A stretch of 64,000 nucleotides of DNA from Shewanella psychromarinicola (GCF_003855155.1 NZ_CP034073.1:372001-436000), one strand, 5' to 3'. Positions 18,679 to 28,990 are shown, counted from the first letter of the stretch. The notes: a model not told the origin generated them from the sequence alone. Program-made: numbers and translations.

Positions 18679-18845
18679 AATATTTTTTCGTTAATTAAGC
18701 CAAAATGAGTCTAACAATTAGGTTAGATATCGAAAAGATTTGCGATCTAATCACCAGTTTAATACTTAAAAATCATTTATTATTATCAACTTAGTAATAT
18801 TAATCTTTTATATACTTGACTGTTATATTAATTTTTTAACATTTA

Positions 18846-18859
18846 ATTTGTTAACAAAT
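18846..18859. promoter_or_regulatory. 14-bp palindrome in the arcA upstream region
   Basis: ATTTGTTAACAAAT is a perfect palindrome about 500 bases upstream of arcA, in the 675-base gap shared with the divergent DUF3293 gene. It may be an operator for either gene. The regulator is unknown. The remaining gap is AT-rich and shows no gene. Confidence 0.35.
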
Positions 18860-19271
18860 GCCTAAAACGAGTACAATAGCATCACGCACTATTAAATCAT
18901 TGTAGCAAAGTTGGCTACATACACCTGAAAATCTCAGCATATATTGTTGTGAGCGTGAAGATTTATTGATGTAAAGTTTACAGTCGTACTAAATTTGTTC
19001 TACATTTGATAACACATTAATACGATTAAATAAGTTTGCGACAGGAAGGAACTATCTTTCTAAATGGCATTCATAGTAAGTAAGCCTAGGTGCAACAAAT
19101 TTTACACCACTTTTTACACCATCATGCATAAGTGTAAACGCGTACCTTAGCGTAATGGCAATTAGTTAACGCAAGCAGACTCAGTAACCCGCATTAAGCG
19201 TTACGTCATCGAGTTTATAGAGAGTGTTTAATTCAGGGTAGACATAGATAAACACCCAAAAATATCGGAAT

Positions 19272-19297
19272 AATAGCGCATATGTTAACGCGCTATT
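19272..19297 (+). promoter_or_regulatory. Stem-loop in arcA leader
   Basis: AATAGCGC and GCGCTATT form a perfect 8-base stem with a 10-base loop, 57 bases upstream of the arcA start codon. There is no T run, so it is unlikely to be a terminator; it may be an mRNA leader structure. Confidence 0.35.
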
Positions 19298-19353
19298 GCA
19301 ATCTATTAGCACACCGTGGCTAGAATCGAATTTTATAAAATCAGGTATATATT

Positions 19354-20070
19354 ATGCAAAATCCGCACATTTTAATTGTTGAAGATGAAGCAGTAACTCG
19401 TAATACATTGCGCAGTATTTTTGAAGCTGAAGGCTATGTTGTCACCGAAGCCAATGACGGCGCAGAAATGCATAGAGCCATGCAAGAAAACAAGATAAAC
19501 CTTGTTGTTATGGACATTAACTTACCAGGTAAAAACGGCTTATTATTAGCACGTGAACTACGTGAAATTAATAACATCGGTCTTATTTTCTTGACCGGTC
19601 GAGATAATGAAGTTGATAAAATTTTAGGGCTTGAAATTGGTGCCGATGACTATATCACTAAACCATTCAACCCTCGCGAATTAACGATCCGTGCCCGTAA
19701 CCTGTTAACTCGCGTTAATAATGCGGCGGCAGAGACCGAAGAAAAAGGTTCTGTTGAGTTTTACCGCTTTAACGGCTGGAGCCTAGAAATTAATAGCCGC
19801 TCTTTGGTTACTCCACAAGGTGAATCTTACAAGTTACCACGCAGCGAATTTCGTGCGATGCTTCATTTTGTTGAAAATCCAGGCAAGATTTTAACTCGTG
19901 CTGATTTACTGCTAAAAATGACCGGCCGTGAGTTAAAACCCCACGACCGCACTGTTGATGTAACGATCCGTCGTATCCGTAAGCACTTTGAAAGCTTACC
20001 TGACACGCCAGAAATCATCGCGACTATTCACGGTGAAGGCTATCGTTTTTGTGGCGACTTAGAAGCTTAA
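19354..20070 (+). CDS. arcA: Aerobic respiration control response regulator ArcA
   Basis: 238 residues. Receiver domain (1-120) with the acidic pocket Glu-Asp-Glu at 10-12 (VEDEA), the phosphorylated Asp in VVMDINLPG, and Lys in ITKPFNPRE. The C-terminal winged-helix OmpR-type DNA-binding domain ends [14 protein letters not shown], close to E. coli ArcA along its whole length. ArcA represses or activates respiratory genes when oxygen is low. In Shewanella the partner kinase is split (ArcS/HptA) and is encoded elsewhere; no kinase gene lies here. The unusually long upstream gap suggests several promoters. Confidence 0.96.
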   Translation: MQNPHILIVEDEAVTRNTLRSIFEAEGYVVTEANDGAEMHRAMQENKINLVVMDINLPGKNGLLLARELREINNIGLIFLTGRDNEVDKILGLEIGADDYITKPFNPRELTIRARNLLTRVNNAAAETEEKGSVEFYRFNGWSLEINSRSLVTPQGESYKLPRSEFRAMLHFVENPGKILTRADLLLKMTGRELKPHDRTVDVTIRRIRKHFESLPDTPEIIATIHGEGYRFCGDLEA

Positions 20071-20074
20071 TCCG

Positions 20075-20113
20075 CTTAAGTTAACCGTTTAAGTTAACCG
20101 TTTAAGTTAACCG
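20075..20113. repeat. Three tandem copies of a 13-bp unit
   Basis: The unit TTTAAGTTAACCG occurs three times head to tail (first copy starts with C), directly after the arcA stop codon and before its terminator. It was probably created by replication slippage. Confidence 0.85.
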
Positions 20114-20116
20114 CAA

Positions 20117-20149
20117 TAAAAAACCAGGTGGGTCTCACCTGGTTTTTTT
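20117..20149. terminator. Terminator of arcA, usable in both directions
   Basis: AAAAAACCAGGTG pairs with CACCTGGTTTTTTT around GGTCT. It ends arcA on the plus strand, and its A run would serve the convergent peptidase gene. Confidence 0.9.
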
Positions 20150-20187
20150 ATGTCTGCTTTTTAACTAATCATTTAAAAAGATATCGC

Positions 20188-22491
20188 TTATTTCAACTGT
20201 TGATCTAAAAATGCCGCTAATGATTTATACAAATAATTACGGACTTTCTCACCGCGCATTGAATGCTTAGACCCCGGGTAATCCATCATCTGGAACAATT
20301 TACCTTCATCTTGTAATGCCTTATACACTCGAGTGCTGTTTTCAAACAGTACATTGTCATCAGCCATGCCGTGATACATCAATAAGCCCGACTGATAATC
20401 TTTGACGTAAGGTAAAATACTGCTGGCGTCGTAACCTTGTTTATTGGTTTCTGGGTTGCCCATATAACGTTCAGTGTAATGGGTATCGTACAAACGCCAA
20501 TCGGTTACTGGCGCCCCTGCTATAGCGGCTTTAAAATAACCTGGCGCCTTAAACTGACTCATTAACGCCATGTAGCCGCCATAACTGTGGCCATAAATGG
20601 CAATGTTATCACCATCAACGAAAGGTAAACTGCGTAAATAATCTACCCCGACCTTTTGGTCACTCACTTCCGCATCACCCATATTTTGATAAATTACATG
20701 CTCAAATTGAGTACCTCGATGAGCCGAACCCCGATTATCTAACTGGAATACAACATAACCTTGCTGCAGTAAATACTGAGTAAAATAATCCGCTTCGCTC
20801 CAGCTATTGACCACTAACTGCGCATGCGGCCCACCGTATACCCTAACCACAACCGGATACTGTTTAGCTGCATCAAAAGGAACCGGTTTAAATAATCGAT
20901 ACTGCAGTGCTTGGTTATCTTCAGCGGTTACTTGACCAAACTCAGGCATTTGCCATAAACCCGCATAATCATTCAGAGGATGGTTGTTATCAATTTCATT
21001 TTGCTCAACCCAAGCTAAATGCTTGCCAGTATCATTGTGTAAACTTATTTGTGGCGGTTGCTGTAAGCTACTAAAGTAATCTAAATAAACCGGCTTTTTA
21101 TCCGCAAATACTGCCTCATGCATACCTGATGCTTGGCTAATTCGCTCAATGGAGTCCATACCTTGTTTCAAGTTAACCCGATACAAATGACGCTCGACCA
21201 CGCTGTTTTTACGACCGCTAAAATATACCCAGCCCGTGGCTTCATCGACAAATTCAAGCGCATCGACCGTCCAATCACCTTGGGTTAACTGTTTAAGTTG
21301 CTTACCTTGTAAGTCAAATAAGTACAGGTGATGAAAACCATCACGTTCAGAGCCCCAAATAAAGGCCGATTGTTGCTTGAGAAAGTGCAAGTCATTGTTT
21401 AGGTTAACCCAAGCGTTACTGTGTTCTTCGATCACCGTTGTTACTTGTTTCGGTTTGGTTATCGAAACTATGCGTAAGTCCAATGTTTGTTGATCGCGGC
21501 TTTGCCATTGAAATGACACCCGTTGACTGTCTGGCAACCAATCAACACGAGGTAAATACATGTCTTTTTGTTTGCCTAAATCAATCCAGTTTATGCTTCG
21601 ATCTTTTAAGCTAACCACTCCCAACTCAATCTCAACGTTAGCTTTGCCAGCATAAGGGTAACGCTGCTCGGTTAATTTAATACCGTCGGCATAAATTTCA
21701 TTACGGGTCACTAACTCAACACCCGTTTCATCGATTCGAGTAAAGGCAATAGCAGACTCATCGGGCGCCCACCAATATCCTGTCATGCGATCCATTTCTT
21801 CTTGGGCGACAAACTCTGCCATGGCATTTTTAATCGGCCCTTTACCATCGGTCGTTAACGCACTGACTTTGTGTGTGTCCAAGGCTAATATAAATAAATT
21901 TTGATCGCGTACAAACGACACAAAGTGGCCTTTAGGTGACAAACGCGCATCGGTGGCAAAGCCTGCTCCAATCGCTAATTCAACCACGTTATTCGTTGGA
22001 ACATCAAATAAGTACAATTTACCCGCAGCCGGAATTAAAATATGTTGGCTGTCTTCAGACCAAAAATACTCCATGATCCCTTGGCCATAAATACGTTGGC
22101 GCTCACGGCGAGCTTTCTCTTCATCAGACAATTCCCCTGCGTCTAATTGTTCCGCATTAATCAACACGCTGCGCTTACCTGTCGCGATATCCATTTGCCA
22201 TAAATCATAGAAATGCTGGTTATCAGCTCGACTCGATAAATAAGTCACCCGCTTACCATTAGGTGACAAGGCTAATCCACGAGGACTTGAACCTGCTAAT
22301 GCCGGTGACGCATTAATACGCTCAATGGTCAGTGGCATATTATTACCTGGTATAGCAGTCAATGTCGCGGTGGTAGATGAGTTCATAATGCTGCCTTTAA
22401 CGTTTGCTGTTACTGAAAAAACCGGGCTGGAAAAAAGAAGTGGCACGACAGATACTGCCGCTAAAGCATGATGCTTCCATGTTGTTGTCAT
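20188..22491 (-). CDS. Dipeptidyl peptidase IV family serine peptidase (S9B)
   Basis: 767 residues with a signal peptide (core AAVSVVPLLFSSPVFS), so periplasmic or outer-surface. The N-terminal beta-propeller (DPPIV_N) runs from about 60 to 500. The alpha/beta-hydrolase domain follows, with nucleophile motif GHSYGGYMA, the catalytic Asp in MADDNVLFEN and His in KHSMRG. The paired Glu of DPP IV enzymes, which bind the free amino terminus of substrates, is present in the propeller (FVAQEEMDRMTGYWW). It releases Xaa-Pro dipeptides, useful for growth on protein. Good ribosome site AGGATTAATAATA before ATG. Confidence 0.92.
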   Translation of the reverse strand: MTTTWKHHALAAVSVVPLLFSSPVFSVTANVKGSIMNSSTTATLTAIPGNNMPLTIERINASPALAGSSPRGLALSPNGKRVTYLSSRADNQHFYDLWQMDIATGKRSVLINAEQLDAGELSDEEKARRERQRIYGQGIMEYFWSEDSQHILIPAAGKLYLFDVPTNNVVELAIGAGFATDARLSPKGHFVSFVRDQNLFILALDTHKVSALTTDGKGPIKNAMAEFVAQEEMDRMTGYWWAPDESAIAFTRIDETGVELVTRNEIYADGIKLTEQRYPYAGKANVEIELGVVSLKDRSINWIDLGKQKDMYLPRVDWLPDSQRVSFQWQSRDQQTLDLRIVSITKPKQVTTVIEEHSNAWVNLNNDLHFLKQQSAFIWGSERDGFHHLYLFDLQGKQLKQLTQGDWTVDALEFVDEATGWVYFSGRKNSVVERHLYRVNLKQGMDSIERISQASGMHEAVFADKKPVYLDYFSSLQQPPQISLHNDTGKHLAWVEQNEIDNNHPLNDYAGLWQMPEFGQVTAEDNQALQYRLFKPVPFDAAKQYPVVVRVYGGPHAQLVVNSWSEADYFTQYLLQQGYVVFQLDNRGSAHRGTQFEHVIYQNMGDAEVSDQKVGVDYLRSLPFVDGDNIAIYGHSYGGYMALMSQFKAPGYFKAAIAGAPVTDWRLYDTHYTERYMGNPETNKQGYDASSILPYVKDYQSGLLMYHGMADDNVLFENSTRVYKALQDEGKLFQMMDYPGSKHSMRGEKVRNYLYKSLAAFLDQQLK

Positions 22492-22659
22492 TATTATTAA
22501 TCCTTGGGCAATTCAATCCGCCCACATTTTGCCTTAATTTGCTCTAAAACCAAAACCCGACACAACAATCGCTGAAATTAGCGCTATTGTGGGGTATGAT
22601 TTGCTGCATAATAATGTACAAAATCGACCTTAAACCTCACACATGTCATAGGAAATACC

Positions 22660-23652
22660 ATGCAGACTTTGGCACAAACCCTTAGCGCACAATCCGTAAA
22701 CTCGTCTTTAACCCAATTATTATTCACCTTAGCGGACACCTCAAAAGCCATTAGTGTTGCGGTTCGGCGCGGCGCCTTAGCAGGCGTTTTAGGCGCAACC
22801 GATCAAGAAAACGTTCAAGGCGAAACCCAGAAAAAACTGGATGTGATCACCAATGACATGCTTAAAAATGCTCTCAAAACCGATGGCCATGTTCGCGGTT
22901 TAGCCTCAGAAGAAGAGGATTACGTGGTTGAAGTTAATACTCAAGGTGAGTACCTAGTGTGTTTTGACCCGCTCGATGGCTCATCAAATATTGATATTAA
23001 CTCATTAGTGGGCACCATTTTTTCAATCTTGCCAGCACCTACCGGTGCGCTAAATGAGCAAAGCTTTTTACAAGCTGGCCGTCAACAAGTGGCGGCGGGT
23101 TATGTATTATATGGCCCATCAACCATGATGGCGTTAACCACTGGCCAAGGCACCCAGTTTTATACTCTTGATCCCGACAGCCAAGAATTTTTACTCACCG
23201 ATGATAACGTTCAAATCACCCCAGACACGGCTGAGTTTGCCATTAACATGTCAAACCAACGTTTTTGGGAAGCGCCAGTGCAAACCTACATTGCCGATTT
23301 ATTACTCGGGGAAATAGGCCCACGCGAGCAATCATTTAACATGCGTTGGATTGCTGCAATGGTAGGTGATGTGCATCGTGTATTGTGCCGTGGTGGTATT
23401 TTTACCTATCCTACCGATAATAAAAATCCAGCCAGACCATTCAAATTGCGCTTAATGTACGAAGCTAACCCAATGGCATTGCTGGTTGAGCAAGCTGGCG
23501 GAAAAGCTTCAACGGGTTATGAAACGATTTTGGATATTCAGCCAACGGCAATCCACCAGCGTGTTGCGGTAATTTTAGGCAGCGCCAACGAAGTGGACAC
23601 CTGCTTGAGCTACCACGGTATTGATTACAGCGAAGAGCCATCAATTGATTAA
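22660..23652 (+). CDS. fbp: Fructose-1,6-bisphosphatase class 1
   Basis: 330 residues, the usual length. Motifs: the metal-binding LASEEED and [11 protein letters not shown] loop, the 6-phosphate site ending in PTDNKNP, and [13 protein letters not shown] [20 protein letters not shown] near the C-terminus. It hydrolyses fructose 1,6-bisphosphate in gluconeogenesis, fitting an organism that lives on lactate and amino acids. ATAGGAAAT precedes the ATG. Transcribed alone, with a terminator just after the stop. Confidence 0.97.
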   Translation: MQTLAQTLSAQSVNSSLTQLLFTLADTSKAISVAVRRGALAGVLGATDQENVQGETQKKLDVITNDMLKNALKTDGHVRGLASEEEDYVVEVNTQGEYLVCFDPLDGSSNIDINSLVGTIFSILPAPTGALNEQSFLQAGRQQVAAGYVLYGPSTMMALTTGQGTQFYTLDPDSQEFLLTDDNVQITPDTAEFAINMSNQRFWEAPVQTYIADLLLGEIGPREQSFNMRWIAAMVGDVHRVLCRGGIFTYPTDNKNPARPFKLRLMYEANPMALLVEQAGGKASTGYETILDIQPTAIHQRVAVILGSANEVDTCLSYHGIDYSEEPSID

Positions 23653-23667
23653 TTAAGTATGTTATAG

Positions 23668-23692
23668 AAAAACCGCCTGTTGGCGGTTTTTT
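23668..23692 (+). terminator. Terminator of fbp
   Basis: AAAACCGCC pairs with GGCGGTTTT around TGTT, followed by a T run. Confidence 0.9.
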
Positions 23693-23783
23693 CATTTCTG
23701 CGCTGCAGTTGAACTCATTGATGATCTGACTGAAGCGAATAAACACAGTTAACCAAAATACAAATTTGAATCATTAGGCAAGA

Positions 23784-23803
23784 GTAAAGAAGCATTTCTT
23801 TAC
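23784..23803. promoter_or_regulatory. Inverted repeat upstream of CadC-sensor-like gene
   Basis: GTAAAGAA and TTCTTTAC are perfect 8-base arms with four bases between. It lies 55 bases upstream of the start at 23859, in the promoter region, and is a candidate operator. Confidence 0.4.
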
Positions 23804-23858
23804 AATAACTTAAATACCCACTACGTTATTGAAAGGATATTAATAAAGGACTATAACG

Positions 23859-25058
23859 ATGCCGCCCGCCAGATCATCGAATAAAAATAAATATATTGCG
23901 GCGTTTTTACTTTTACTGCTTATTAGCATGAGTGCTTATGCTTATCTGATGCCCACTAAAGCCCCAGCAATAGAAACTGGCACTATTTTAGTGCTTCCAG
24001 TGCAACTGGCAACAGGCAGCACAGACTCGCAATGGAATCCCTATGCCGCGATGGATGTGCTTATCAATCAGCTAAATGTCGGTGTTAGTTACCCATTACT
24101 GCAAACCGAAGATATTATCAATATCATCTCGCTTATCTCTAATGATCACTTGAGCCAAGCTGTCGATATTAAGCAATTAATGGCCGTCTCCGGCGCGGGA
24201 TTAGTGATTGAATCCCGTATTACCAGCGCCAATAATCAATATCAATTAGCGTTTACATTACATCAGCAGCATAATACAGAAGCGGGCGTCGTTAACGCTT
24301 CAAGTATCGAGCAAGCTATATTAGCAACATCAAGCTTGATTACTCAGCAGCTCAATCCACAACACAATCCACAACACAACCCACAACACAATAAGACAGC
24401 AACTCAATACCATTCACGCTATAGTACACCGCTGTTGTTCAGTGCAATGACACAGCTACAACTTGGTGACACTAAGGCTGCTGAGCAGCACTTATCCAAG
24501 CTCATACACTCCACACCCGACAACTTAGTTGCCATGCGTCTACTGGCCAGCATCCAATTGCAGCAACATCAATATGAACAGCTTAATACCACATTGATAG
24601 CAGCAATCGACCAAGCTACACATCAGCAAGATGAGCGAGAGCTAGCCAGACTCAGATTGTTATTAGCGCAAAGCTACACCGAAACCGACAGGATAGAACA
24701 AGCATTAGGCGTACTTACCATTGCAAAAACCAATGCTGCTAAAGTGAAAGACTGGCTAACATTGGGCTATATTTCACAGCTTGCAGGCATGATAAACCAG
24801 CGCATAGGTCGTAATGATAAAGCCAGGGAGCAGTTTAAAAAAGCCATTGAATATCATCAAATGATGAACTATCCCATCGGGCAAACACAGGCGTTGAATG
24901 AATTGGCAGAACTTGAGGTGATTGAGTTCAACTACCCACAAGCTTACCGCTATATTAATCGCTCTTATGAACAAGTTGCTCATCGCGGTTTAGATCATTT
25001 AGAAAAGTCTACATTCAAGATTATGACCAAGATAGAAAATAAAATGCAGCATAGATAG
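23859..25058 (+). CDS. Membrane-anchored periplasmic sensor-like protein with TPR repeats
   Basis: 399 residues. A single membrane segment (about 12-30) is followed by a periplasmic region. The start of that region (TILVLPVQLATGSTDSQWNPYAAMDVLINQL) resembles the start of the periplasmic half of CadC-type regulators, but the cytoplasmic winged-helix DNA-binding domain that should precede the membrane segment is absent, and no frame for it lies upstream. The C-terminal ~200 residues are helical with TPR-like spacing (AEQHLSKLIHSTPDNLVAMRLLA; DKAREQFKKAIEYHQ). A short NPQH repeat occurs three times near residue 168. Function is unknown; the CadC comparison is inference from sequence pattern. Confidence 0.6.
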   Translation: MPPARSSNKNKYIAAFLLLLLISMSAYAYLMPTKAPAIETGTILVLPVQLATGSTDSQWNPYAAMDVLINQLNVGVSYPLLQTEDIINIISLISNDHLSQAVDIKQLMAVSGAGLVIESRITSANNQYQLAFTLHQQHNTEAGVVNASSIEQAILATSSLITQQLNPQHNPQHNPQHNKTATQYHSRYSTPLLFSAMTQLQLGDTKAAEQHLSKLIHSTPDNLVAMRLLASIQLQQHQYEQLNTTLIAAIDQATHQQDERELARLRLLLAQSYTETDRIEQALGVLTIAKTNAAKVKDWLTLGYISQLAGMINQRIGRNDKAREQFKKAIEYHQMMNYPIGQTQALNELAELEVIEFNYPQAYRYINRSYEQVAHRGLDHLEKSTFKIMTKIENKMQHR

Positions 25059-25136
25059 CATCTACTATATTCGACACAACAGGTTCGTAAACATAAGACC
25101 TTAAACATAACACTTTAAACATAACACCTTAGACAT

Positions 25137-25166
25137 AAAAATGGCCTGCTATGCAGGCCATTTTAT
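25137..25166. terminator. Bidirectional terminator
   Basis: AAAATGGCCTGC pairs with GCAGGCCATTTT around TAT, between two convergent genes. Just before it, a 12-14-base unit with core AACATAA occurs about four times in a row (25090-25136). Confidence 0.9.
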
Positions 25167-25185
25167 TAATACAGCTAAACGAATC

Positions 25186-26445
25186 TTATACTTTCTCAGC
25201 TGCAATTTTTGCAGTCTCAAGCTGATGCGCTTGTTCAGTTTGATCGACAATGGTTAATACCGCAGTATCACCAACCACGTTACATGAGGTTAATACCATA
25301 TCGATAATACGGTCTAGTGCAGCCACAATGACAAATGCCTCTACTGGTAAGCCTAATTGGTAAATCAGTACCCCAATCATCACCATACCACCACCAGGCA
25401 CACCACCTGCACCCACTGACAATAAAAACACACTAAACAGTAACGACGGGATTTGATCATTGCTGATTGGCATACCAAAGGCGTTAGCCACAAAGAATAT
25501 CGCAATAGTAATGTAAATCGACACCCCGCCCATGTTCATGGTTGCACCCAGTGGCACACCAAAACCAGCCACCGCTTGACTCACACCTAGCTTGTCAGTA
25601 AGGGTACGCATGGTTACCGGAATAGTGGCGTTTGAGCTAGCGGTAGACAATGAGAATAGTATTTGTTCTTGGGTTTTTTCTCTGAACGTTTTCGCTGAAA
25701 TAGGGGTGAATAGGCTGACAGCAAATGGATATACGATAAAAATCCAAATCAATAATAGGGCTAAAATAAGCACTAAATATTCAACAACACTGACAAAAAT
25801 TTCAGGTTCTAAGGTTGCACCTAATTTAAACATCAAGGCAAATACCCCGTATGGCGCTAAACTCATTACCACCGAAATTAAGCGCATCATGATTTTATTG
25901 GCAGTTTGAAACCCTTTTACCGCCCCCTCAACGGAATGCCCCAATGATTTGATCACGCCGCCTATTAATAGCGCCATAAAAATCACTTGCAGCATATTGC
26001 CAGAGGTGAAGGCTGAAAAAGGATTATTTGGCACTATACTGACAATTAACGACATTAAATCTGGCAGTTCTGTCGCGGTAATATCCAGCGAACCGCTGCT
26101 CGACATATCCACCCCTTTACCGGGTTCAAATACCATCGCGACGGTAAATGCAGCTAAAATGGCTATCATGGTATTGATAATATAAAAGCCAAAGGTTTTA
26201 CCACCTAAACGGCCAAAGCTTTTTAAATCTTGTAACTCACACACACCGCAGACAATACTCACAAACACCAGTGGGACCACTAGCATCATGATCATATTGA
26301 CAAACATAGTGCCGACACCACTTGCCAGACTCACTAATGTGCCACCAAAAAAAGCATTATCGGCTAATAAAAACTGCACAATACTGCCAAGCACAACCCC
26401 TAGAAATAGACCGATAAAGATCCGTGCTGAAAGTGATTTTGTCAT
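25186..26445 (-). CDS. Dicarboxylate/amino acid:cation symporter (DAACS family)
   Basis: 419 residues from the ATG at 26445, placed after AAGGGAAAAAA; a longer in-frame start at 26499 has no ribosome site. About eight membrane segments and two re-entrant loops, as in GltP/GltPh. Family motifs: the serine-rich hairpin (FSLSTASSNATIPVT), the GATMNMGG transport signature, and the C-terminal ALDRIIDMVLTSCNVVGD region with the Asp and Asn that bind substrate and sodium. Substrate is probably a C4-dicarboxylate, glutamate/aspartate or a neutral amino acid; the specificity is not readable here. It is transcribed alone. Confidence 0.9.
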   Translation of the reverse strand: MTKSLSARIFIGLFLGVVLGSIVQFLLADNAFFGGTLVSLASGVGTMFVNMIMMLVVPLVFVSIVCGVCELQDLKSFGRLGGKTFGFYIINTMIAILAAFTVAMVFEPGKGVDMSSSGSLDITATELPDLMSLIVSIVPNNPFSAFTSGNMLQVIFMALLIGGVIKSLGHSVEGAVKGFQTANKIMMRLISVVMSLAPYGVFALMFKLGATLEPEIFVSVVEYLVLILALLLIWIFIVYPFAVSLFTPISAKTFREKTQEQILFSLSTASSNATIPVTMRTLTDKLGVSQAVAGFGVPLGATMNMGGVSIYITIAIFFVANAFGMPISNDQIPSLLFSVFLLSVGAGGVPGGGMVMIGVLIYQLGLPVEAFVIVAALDRIIDMVLTSCNVVGDTAVLTIVDQTEQAHQLETAKIAAEKV

Positions 26446-26762
26446 TTTTTTTCCCTTCGAAATGCAACATCGGTTGCTATTTATTATTATTGCACCCAAT
26501 CCTAGGTGTGTTTTATTATTCGAGCGCAGTGATATTGAGACATTGACACCGATAATTCAATCATCATTAGAACAAAGCTGACCACTTATACTCTGTATTA
26601 ATTGAACACACCCACAAAGAGCATAATAAACAGAATGTTGACTATGATAAAACCTTGAATGATGAGTGTTGAACTGTGGTAAAAACCCACTTAACACAAG
26701 TTCAATGGTGCTTAATTAGTGGTGAGTACTTAATGGCTGATGGTCAACAATGATCATAGCGG

Positions 26763-27782
26763 CTAAAAGTGCAGTAACGACAATACGAGCTTTTTTGCTT
26801 GCATGTGCTGTTGCTTAATACTGACGTGATAACGCACAACCCAAGCTACTAGCTGGTCCCAATCCGCTGATAAACCTATGGCGTTGGCAGTATCATCATA
26901 GGTCAATGAGCCAAGCGAATGTTGATGTGATAAAGGCGGTTGATGAGTATGTGTCATCGGCGCCACATTGTTGTTAGCGGCCAATATCTTGGTCAGATAA
27001 GCTAACTGACGATGCTGCTTATGAAAGTCTGCCGTTGAATTAATTTGCGGCAACGCCAATAGTGTCGCCGGTGCACGGAGGGCTAATTGAGGCACAATGA
27101 GACGTTGGCAATGATCTAGGGTGTTGGCGATCATTAACCCAGCGGGATCCAAGTCGGTAAAGGCAATCACCTGTATTTTTGTCGGGTTAATTAAGTGTAA
27201 AAAGCGCTTTCGCCCTGCGGGAGAATAGTGATGGCTACCACGATATAACACCATACTATTGTCGATGATTGTCTGTAAATCTGGCGCAAATGAATAGCCA
27301 AACAGGTTATCAAAGCTGTCGAGGTTTTCGACCACAATTAGATTAGCGATATTCAGTCGCTGGCAAAGTGCTAGTGCACTATCGACTTTTAATCGCAGTG
27401 AACAATTATGCATCATCATTAAGTCGACCGCTGGATCAGCCACTAGGGCTTGAGCAATCCTAGAGGAAAGTTTGATTAATACGTAATCGGCTTCTGGGCT
27501 GATATTTGCGTATTTTTCATTGGCACTGTGGTGTGACATCTGCTGGCGGGCCATATCAAAATCAAGCGAGAGAATATCTAAACCCGAATCAATTTGAGCC
27601 ATTTCACGCAGTAAAATATAATCGCTAGAGGTTAAATATAGGTGTTTTTCAGCGCCATCTGGCTCACCTATTTGCCACAGATGATATAACGTCTTCCAAC
27701 TAGCATTGAAAGGCACACGCGGCAAACGTTGCTTTGCAGCGCGGGCCATTATGTGTAACTGACTTTTAGTTATGCTAGCCAA
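26763..27782 (-). CDS. Toprim-domain nuclease subunit of MksBEFG/Wadjet-like system (JetD/MksG-like)
   Basis: 339 residues, last gene of the condensin operon. The Toprim fold is recognisable: Glu152 in LIVVENLDSF, then Asp210-x-Asp212 in IAFTDLDPAG, the acidic residues that hold metal in topoisomerase/primase-type nucleases. The N-terminal ~120 residues are probably a DNA-binding or dimerisation part. In known Wadjet systems this subunit cleaves plasmid DNA after loop extrusion by the SMC complex. The start is uncertain: TTG at 27782 (overlapping the previous gene by 13 bases) or ATG at 27749; neither has a strong ribosome site, so translation is likely coupled. Assignment rests on the Toprim residues plus operon context. 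Confidence 0.8.
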   Translation of the reverse strand: MASITKSQLHIMARAAKQRLPRVPFNASWKTLYHLWQIGEPDGAEKHLYLTSSDYILLREMAQIDSGLDILSLDFDMARQQMSHHSANEKYANISPEADYVLIKLSSRIAQALVADPAVDLMMMHNCSLRLKVDSALALCQRLNIANLIVVENLDSFDNLFGYSFAPDLQTIIDNSMVLYRGSHHYSPAGRKRFLHLINPTKIQVIAFTDLDPAGLMIANTLDHCQRLIVPQLALRAPATLLALPQINSTADFHKQHRQLAYLTKILAANNNVAPMTHTHQPPLSHQHSLGSLTYDDTANAIGLSADWDQLVAWVVRYHVSIKQQHMQAKKLVLSLLHF

Positions 27783-28990
27783 AGTTCAACATCATGAATA
27801 ATGAAGTTACCGTTATACACAGGATCGGGATTACCTATGGGTTCGAGCTCAAAATAATTTTTATGCTCTTCAGCTAAACCGTCATAACCACCAATAACTT
27901 GATACAGCCAGCTTTCGGCGTCCCATTCGAGTTGTTTTTCAGTCAAATAACTTAAGGCTGATTGACGTAATCCTGAATCAATCACTTCACAGAAATATTC
28001 ATCTACGGCTATTTTAAGTGGGTTTTCTGGGATATCAAAATCCTCACTGTCGCCCATCTCAAAGGTAACATTGTGTTCACGCAGCTCGGCGGGCAAGGCG
28101 TCACGGCGAATGGCTTTAACTTGTGCCACCAAACTCATCATTTCAAGTTCATGATGTGGATTAGCAACATCAACACTAGCAGGGGCTATGAGCGCTTCAG
28201 CACAATTAAATAAAACCGGAACAGCTTTATGAACCACATGGTTTTCGGGTTGGTAATCAGGATGCATGCTGGTGTGTAGTAACCAGCCTTTTAGTAATAG
28301 TGTGCGCCCTTGTATTTGCCTAAATCGCCCAAGTAACTCATACAATCTCGCTTGGACAATACTCAACTCTTGGGTGCATTGGCTTAAGGTTTCTTGCAAA
28401 CTGATCATCAGTAAGCGGCGCAGTTCGCGAATATCACCAGCGATTTCGCCTAACTCGCTAAATTGAAACATCTCTAAGCCGTTTAGCAACTCTGAAACTT
28501 GGCTTTGGGCTAATTCGTTTTCACGGATTTTCGCAGTAATGGTGCCAACATAACCAAATTCGTTGTTAATTCGACTCCACAAGACCCGGATCGAATAACG
28601 TAGACTGTCGGTAAAGCTGTACACATGTTCATTTAAATCAGCTAAATAGGCTTCCGCAGCACTGAAATCCACATCACGGCGGGCTTCTTTATAATGATCG
28701 GCTAAGGTTTTTATTGTCGCCAGTGCTGAGCCAACGTTGGCATCAATCTGCCGATTACGTTCATCGCTTAAGGCTTCTTCTAATAATGCCCGCACCGAAC
28801 GCTTTAAGCGCAGTTCTTGATCGGGTTCTGGGCGCCATAAAATGCCATTTTTTTTCAGTTTATCGATAACATTTGCATCATGAGCGGTGTCATTAATCGA
28901 TCCCGCTAAATATGCGTCCATGATGACATCGGCATGCCGCCCGAGTTGTTTGAGCAGCTTTACCCCAGCTTGGTGTAAGTTGCTGCTCAT
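27770..28990 (-). CDS. MukF/MksF-like kleisin (JetA-like)
   Basis: 406 residues, third gene of the operon; its ATG overlaps the previous stop codon (ATGA). The N-terminal ~100 residues look like a winged-helix region, the middle is helical and charged (EAYLADLNEHVYSFTDSLRY; QSQVSELLNGLEMFQFSELG), and the C-terminus is acidic and ends with a small domain (PVYNGNFIIHDVELWLA). This is the layout of MukF/MksF kleisins, which bridge the SMC ATPase heads and bind the MukE-like subunit. It is shorter than MukF. The family is often mis-annotated because sequence identity is low. Identity is inferred from operon position and pattern rather than a signature motif. Confidence 0.75.
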   Translation of the reverse strand: MSSNLHQAGVKLLKQLGRHADVIMDAYLAGSINDTAHDANVIDKLKKNGILWRPEPDQELRLKRSVRALLEEALSDERNRQIDANVGSALATIKTLADHYKEARRDVDFSAAEAYLADLNEHVYSFTDSLRYSIRVLWSRINNEFGYVGTITAKIRENELAQSQVSELLNGLEMFQFSELGEIAGDIRELRRLLMISLQETLSQCTQELSIVQARLYELLGRFRQIQGRTLLLKGWLLHTSMHPDYQPENHVVHKAVPVLFNCAEALIAPASVDVANPHHELEMMSLVAQVKAIRRDALPAELREHNVTFEMGDSEDFDIPENPLKIAVDEYFCEVIDSGLRQSALSYLTEKQLEWDAESWLYQVIGGYDGLAEEHKNYFELEPIGNPDPVYNGNFIIHDVELWLA

